From assembly GCA_021234535.1 (NCBI GenBank), contig CM037839.1, positions 25,717,196 through 25,781,195 of the forward strand: a stretch of DNA of 64,000 nucleotides. The letters are read 5' to 3'. The position numbers and the translations under genes are program-made. This document shows, piece by piece, positions 59,309 through 64,000 of the stretch (position 1 is the stretch's first letter; every line of letters starts with the position of its first letter). Source of the stretch: Stichopus chloronotus. Taxonomy: Eukaryota > Echinodermata > Holothuroidea > Aspidochirotida > Stichopodidae. Under the pieces are notes generated by a model. That model was not told the DNA's origin. It searched no databases and was given only the letters and a program-made list of their open reading frames with translations.

Positions 59309-59719
59309 GAACTTCGGGTAGCTTGGTGGAAAATCTCTCAGATGCAGGTGGAATTGAATCTACCAATGCAGAAGCAAACATGGAGAATAAGCAAGCAACT
59401 GCGAATGTGTCACCAAAACCATCGCCATGTTCGCTGTCTCCGAAGGCTCTCAAGGTAAAGACCATAGCCCAAAAAATTGGCACTTTCATGTTAGATTATT
59501 TTCAAGAGAAGCGAGAGTTAAACAATAAAGATGATAAAGACTACTTTTAAATCAACTAAATGTGTAATGCCTAAATTTCCTGTGCATTTACAAGCAGAAA
59601 TCAAACTTGAAATTCACCAAATCATTCACAGAGCAGAATTAAAAATTCTAAGTCAAAATCAAGAGCTACAAACACTAAAATTTAACCAAAATTCAAAACT
59701 GCACTATCGTTTCACTCAG
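59309..59719 (+). pseudogene. Harbinger-associated Myb/SANT-like (MADF-BESS) protein, C-terminal relic
   Basis: Begins after the acceptor TTACATTCAG and reads SLVENLSDAGGIESTNAEAN, a serine/proline linker, KVKTIAQKIGTFMLDYFQEK and KDYF. It then jumps frame at the TTTTAA near 59549 into FKSTKCVMPKFPVHLQAEIK and LEIHQIIHRAEL, which looks like a BESS motif. Such Myb-like proteins are the second gene of PIF/Harbinger elements and import the transposase into the nucleus. The N-terminal DNA-binding half is missing and the frameshift breaks it. Confidence 0.6.
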
Positions 59720-61930
59720 TAACTTGCCGTTTAGGCACATTAATTAACACGTTAACAGTCCATTCCATCATTTGTGTACAAAAAGAGTTTGATCTAATTA
59801 AGCTAGCTGTTGTGATCTACTGTTGCTAGGTTAATGCAGAATACTTAACTACATAATAGTACGTTAACACACTATCTCGTCGTTCCATGACACAGGGCTT
59901 ACAACGGTGAAACCAACTACGAAAGCATAGATATGGCAGCTGGTAAGTTATTCGTGCTAGTTACCTCGAGGCATGTCAAGAATGTACTAGCTTTCCTGCA
60001 CAGAAATACGTACGTTCTGGAACTTAACCGGCCTCTGTATTTAGTGTCATGTTATCAGACGGATGCTCTCGGACGAAATGTTCAAGAATCCATGCAAATA
60101 CCCTCGTCGCTTGATATATTTTAAAAATATTTCCACCAGTCTGAAGGCTCGTTCATCTACTCTGCCTATGTCTACTGTACTTTTTAAAGAAACTTCTTGG
60201 GTCACGAAAGACCTTCAATTACCTCAAGATTTCAAAATGCCATGTAACAGTGCAAAGAATTCCAATAACTCTTTGTTTTCTTTAAAATTGAAACCCTAAT
60301 TGAACCTTGCAATTGGACACTAATGAATATGTAGTTTGAGTATGTTGTAGATTTAGCTTAATATATTATAAAAATTAGGGTCACATCCTTTGAACTACTG
60401 TACTTTTTCATTCACAATAATTACAATCATAAAGAAATAAAAAAGTTATTGAAGAAGTTGTACATAAGTGACACAAAAATTTCCAATAGCACAATAAACT
60501 TTGTTTTAAATTTATCTTTCTTTGAAATTCCATTATTCCTAGACCAAGCATGCTATTGGGATATGGTTTGCGGTATGGGTGACAACCAAATTTCCAAAAG
60601 TGCAATAAACCATTTTAAAACTGATATTTCTCTGAAGTTCTATAATTCCTAGACTTAGCATGCTATTGAGGTATGGTGTTCACCGGCAGAGAGAAACAAA
60701 ATAGCGTTTTGTTAATTTTCATGGAAAATTAATTGTCTTCAGCAACTTATACCTTTAAACAACTAAAGTTCGTAAATTCAAACTCCAAATATATCTTGTT
60801 CCTAACTCCAGATAACGCTGCTTGAAGAAATTCATCTCTCGTCAAGAAAGATATGCTGTTGTTTCAACGTTACCAAAATGCCACATAACAGCTGCAAATC
60901 TATGCAAAAAATTCTATTGTTCCTTGAGGCTTATTTACTTCTCAAAATAGTATATGCAATTATTCACTGAGCATGAGTTTGAACACACTGTATTTTATTA
61001 TTGACTAATCATAACAATACCATTTACATAAAACCCATGCACTCATATCCGGTATGTATTTACTGATTTCGTGCTACCAAAATCTCTTAATGAACCTTTA
61101 ATTAAGCAGTGATTGAATTTCACTCACGATTTCCAACAGTTCTGCCACCAGCGTTCTCCATGGAGAAATTTAAGGGCAATTTACGCTACACTGCCCCCCC
61201 CCCCCCACATCTCAGTCCTCTAGAACTTGACCCCAGTTCTAAGGTATTCGAATTTTGAAAAAGGAAATGGACTTAAAAAATTTAGAAAGATAACAAAGTT
61301 TGAAGAAAATGGAAAAGCAGTGTGATGGACTCTCCATAGGAGGGAAAACACTTGGCAGTGTTTCGTAATGTACCATGTGACATAAGCAATACCATCGTAA
61401 GCAATCTACATCGCTAGAATGTGAATGCAAAAACCGTGAGTGGCATTAACGTATATGTACCGATATATTTTATGCGCAGATAAATCCATAAAGCACGTCA
61501 TCTCACAGTAATCATCAGAGTAAACAACAGAAATATGTCATTACCTTGGAACATAAAAACGAGTGACACAAAGTTATAAACAGCACTGATGGAATCTCGG
61601 GAGAGGTCTTGAGGCAAATATCCATATCTTGGTGACCTAATTTGCACACATGGACGGGAGCTAACCTAAGTCTATCAACTTGGTTGATGTCCCTCGCTTT
61701 CATCGATCATCTTAGTGGGTGTCTTCATCAGGTTGATTAGGCAAAATCCAAGAAATATATGGCAGCGTATGACCTTGCCTTAGGGCCTTCACCATGAAAT
61801 ATAGCAGGTAGGTTCCATTTCCATCGACGGCACGGCAAAGGCTGACCAAACAGGTCAGCAGGTCACCTCGGTGGTGGTCGACCAGCAGTTGATGAGTTTG
61901 ACTTCGGTGGGTTAGTATGTGACGTCTGAT
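59720..61930. other. Non-coding, right of the Harbinger relic
   Basis: AT-rich with the 60.5-kb tandem duplication and a C13 tract at 61194-61206. Short open frames lack recognisable domains. The outer end of the Harbinger element is probably here but no inverted terminus was identified. Confidence 0.4.
60465..60690. repeat. ~114-bp tandem duplication
   Basis: CAAAAATTTCCAATAGCACAA and CCAAATTTCCAAAAGTGCAA begin units about 114 bp apart. Both continue to ATTCCTAGAC and AGCATGCTATTG then GGTATGG. No coding capacity. Confidence 0.72.
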
Positions 61931-62280
61931 CATCTTGTGTCTGTAGTCTCGTCTGAGGTTGTGATAATGACGTCGTTAGATGGTGCCACGGCAATTTCGT
62001 CAGGGTTGTCATGGTCATCGGGATCGCCAAAAGCAGCAACATCATGTACCTCAGTTGTTCCAGTAGGCCGTTTCATTTCAAAAGTTGCAGGATTCTTCCC
62101 ACAGGACAAGGATTTGTTGTGGTGGACAAGTATTGGTTTACTGCGTGCACCCATCTGGACTCTGTGTGTGACATAAGATATTTTAGTTACGATTCTACCA
62201 GGTCTAATCCAAGACTCTATGATTTTTTACGACAGTTCTTTCTTGTATTTTTGTTCATACATCCAGATGATGTTGCCTTC
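61930..62280 (-). pseudogene. Ty3/Gypsy integrase C-terminal relic
   Basis: Minus-strand frame: IWMYEQKYKKELS, a stop codon, then WIRPGRIVTKISYVTHRVQM and GARSKPILVHHNKSL. This is the arrangement of the Gypsy integrase C-terminal (GPY/F-like) domain, in which a W-x-GPY segment is followed by Y-R-V-Q and V-V-H-x-D-x-L-K. The stop codon and the R-P-G in place of G-P-Y show decay. The open frame then runs on to 61930 in acidic sequence of no clear family. Confidence 0.68.
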
Positions 62281-62879
62281 CTGGTATCTGTTCATAAGAG
62301 ACATCATAAGAGACTTCACAATCTGGAACTACACCAGGAAGTCTTTCAAAGGGATCGATCTATCGCATGTCGGCGGACCGGGTGAGCAAGTGCACATCCA
62401 CCAGGAGGGTGATAATCTCCGTACATGTCATTCTTCGGTCCGTTATAGCCCCAATACTCCGGCATATGTGGTATCATACGTCCTCCAGAGGGATGATAGA
62501 CAGTAAACCAATTCATCGATTATATTTTCGACCGGGATTGTAGGGAGTATACTTTCGTCTGTCCTCATACGTTGCATCAATCTCTTCCTGTTCACATACC
62601 GGTTCATCTCCTTCTTTGTGAATGGGTTCACTGATGATCTGGAAGCGATGTCCTGTGCTCGTCCAGTAGCAGCCATTGATCACAGGAATTTGTCTCTGTC
62701 ATCGCTGTGTATCGAGACATCATCGCTGTGTATCGAGACTAACCTCCAATTAGTTGTTTTTTCTTTTGTGTGTTTTCACCCAGACTTTTTCTGTTCTCGG
62801 GAAGATCAATTCAAACTCTATGTAAAGTGCTCTCTGTGTGCCTAGTAAGCGCAGATCGGGAAAGTCTTCACTCTCAAGA

Positions 62880-63380
62880 TTTCTAGTAAGTCTTCCAGCC
62901 TTCCTCGAGAGCGCGACTAGAGTTCCTCATGGTTTCCTTCTGGGGGCATCCAGAAAATCTTCCAGTCTTCCTCCACAGCCTATTTTGTGTGGCGTATTCC
63001 TTATAGAGCTTCTTCAGTGTGTACCGCCTCCCTTCCAGAGCTGCTTCAGTGTGTACCGCCTTCCAGAACAGTCTTCTGAGCATGCACCATACCGCCTCTG
63101 CGGTTCCTCCAGAGCCTCTTCACAGTACATTGACTTCAAGGAATTTCTTCTGCACTTCCATCGGATCGCCTTCCTCCAGATCGCAGGCGCAGTGGTTTCC
63201 TTCAGGGTGCAGGCGTCCCACTGTCAGAGGGTTTTCCCAGAGCGCTGGCGTCCTGGTGTCCTTCAGAGATTTCCTCCACTGCGCAGGTGTCCTCCCTTCA
63301 GAGTCCAGCACCAGCCTCTCTCGAGTAATTCCGACAGATTTGGATCCCACCGCTTGCCACGAGTTGTCATGAATCAGTTG
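62880..63380. repeat. GC-rich imperfect-repeat block
   Basis: Cytosine-rich on the plus strand and much richer in GC than its surroundings. Words such as CTTCCAGAGC, TTCAGTGTGTACCGCC (twice), CTTCCTCCAGA, GCGCAGG/GCGCTGGCGTCC and TTCAGAG recur irregularly. A 239-codon frame spans it (62838-63557), but it is Ser/Pro/Arg-rich, no family is visible, and the opposite strand is also open, so I treat it as repeat rather than gene. Confidence 0.5.
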
Positions 63381-63735
63381 CTAGGCAATCGGATTCATAA
63401 CCTAGATTACAATCGAATACTCTGCTCACAAGAAATCTCTGTTTCGCTCGCTGGTCTCTGTCTGGGCAAAGATACAATGTGCGGTATGTACTTTTTCAAC
63501 AGTTTATTTGTTTTCTTCTACCCAAAGTCTCTTACTTTACCTATAATTAAGAAATAATTGCGTTTCGCTCAAGATTGTAAACAGCTCTCTCAGCAGCTTT
63601 CCCCGAGAATTGTAGAGGGCATTTACGTGACAATATTTTCATATTTGCATACTCATGGGATACCATATTGAGGAACTTAAGAAAGTGCAAGAAAACTAAA
63701 AGAGAGGGGTCTAACGACCAGACCTCCTAAAGGCA

Positions 63736-63990
63736 AGATTGGTTCTATGTTACTAGGATTCATAGGACAAATTGTTGGCCAAGGGACGATAAAACCGGTT
63801 CCAGGAAAAAAAGTAGACAAAATTCTCAAATCGTCAACAACACAGTCTTAGAAAGAAATCAGATCATTTCTTGAGTTTGTCGGATATTACGGGCGTTTCA
63901 TCTGAAATAGCAGCACTACGGTCAAATTTGACAAAAAGTGGTAAACAAAATCGTTTACCACGAGGTTATGCACAGGAAAGAGCGTTGTGT
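63736..63990 (+). pseudogene. Ty3/Gypsy reverse transcriptase relic, running off the window
   Basis: Plus-strand frame with GFIGQIVGQGTIKPVPGKKV, DKILKSS, a stop, KEIRSFLEFVGYYGRF and a second stop. These match the thumb end of Gypsy RT (LGH-x-V...G-x-x-x-x-x-x-K-x-x-A-I ... T-x-K-x-x-RSFLGL-x-GYYR-x-FI). A frame step then leads to SNLTKSGKQNRL. Opposite in direction to the integrase relic at 61.93-62.28 kb, so it is a separate insertion or an inverted piece. Confidence 0.68.
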
Positions 63991-64000
63991 ACATTGTAAC

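Noticed and set aside
62838..63557. 239-codon plus-strand open frame
   Set aside because: It spans a GC-rich imperfect-repeat block where several frames on both strands are open. The product is Ser/Pro/Arg-rich with no recognisable domain, so it is probably not a gene.

Overview
This is AT-rich nuclear DNA from an animal. The genes are split into short exons with GT/AG introns of 0.2 to 5.2 kb, and about nine tenths of the window is intronic or intergenic. The style (LAT-type transporter paralogues in tandem, many MITE-like palindromes, Penelope, Harbinger and Gypsy relics, frequent TAGGCCTA words) fits a marine invertebrate, possibly an echinoderm. No ribosomal or mitochondrial marker confirms this, so the assignment is tentative.

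The core of the window is a head-to-tail array of three SLC7 (LAT-type, APC superfamily) amino-acid transporter genes, all on the minus strand. Copy A (16490 down to about 4064) and copy B (39247 down to about 22822) each have nine recognisable coding exons. Exons 1 to 8 have identical lengths in the two genes (424, 126, 100, 45, 124, 104, 97 and 150 bp) with identical splice phases, although the introns differ greatly in length. Both predict a 12-helix light chain with the heavy-chain-linking cysteine at residue 124. Copy C (50839 down to 45564) is a decayed paralogue. It keeps exons 1 to 7 in order but has frameshifts, a nonsense codon, several dead splice sites and no exons 8 and 9. Its exons and introns resemble copy A more than its neighbour B, so the array arose by at least two duplications. 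The C-terminal end of A and B is the one uncertain part of the gene models.

The introns and spacers hold most of the other structure. There is a 138-bp near-perfect palindrome with six AP-1-type heptamers, a TA-flanked 218-bp MITE, a 0.73-kb TTAA-flanked element with relatives at 25.0-25.7 kb, a 616-bp element with ~55-bp terminal inverted repeats, and paired CAGGGAG palindromes. There is also a five-unit 161-bp tandem array, a ~188-bp module present twice 35 kb apart, a tRNA-derived SINE, two non-LTR retrotransposon tails and a Penelope-type reverse transcriptase relic.

The right part (51-64 kb) is different. It starts with about 6 kb without recognisable genes, then has the first two exons of an unidentified plus-strand immunoglobulin-domain gene (57.35-57.94 kb). 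Next come the C-terminal halves of both PIF/Harbinger proteins, lying back to back (58.77-59.72 kb), and two Ty3/Gypsy pol relics in opposite orientations (61.93-62.28 and 63.74-63.99 kb) around a GC-rich imperfect-repeat block. At the far left, one open segment (667-905, minus) could be a terminal exon; its splice phase would fit copy A. I found no tRNA, rRNA, CRISPR or other prokaryotic features.
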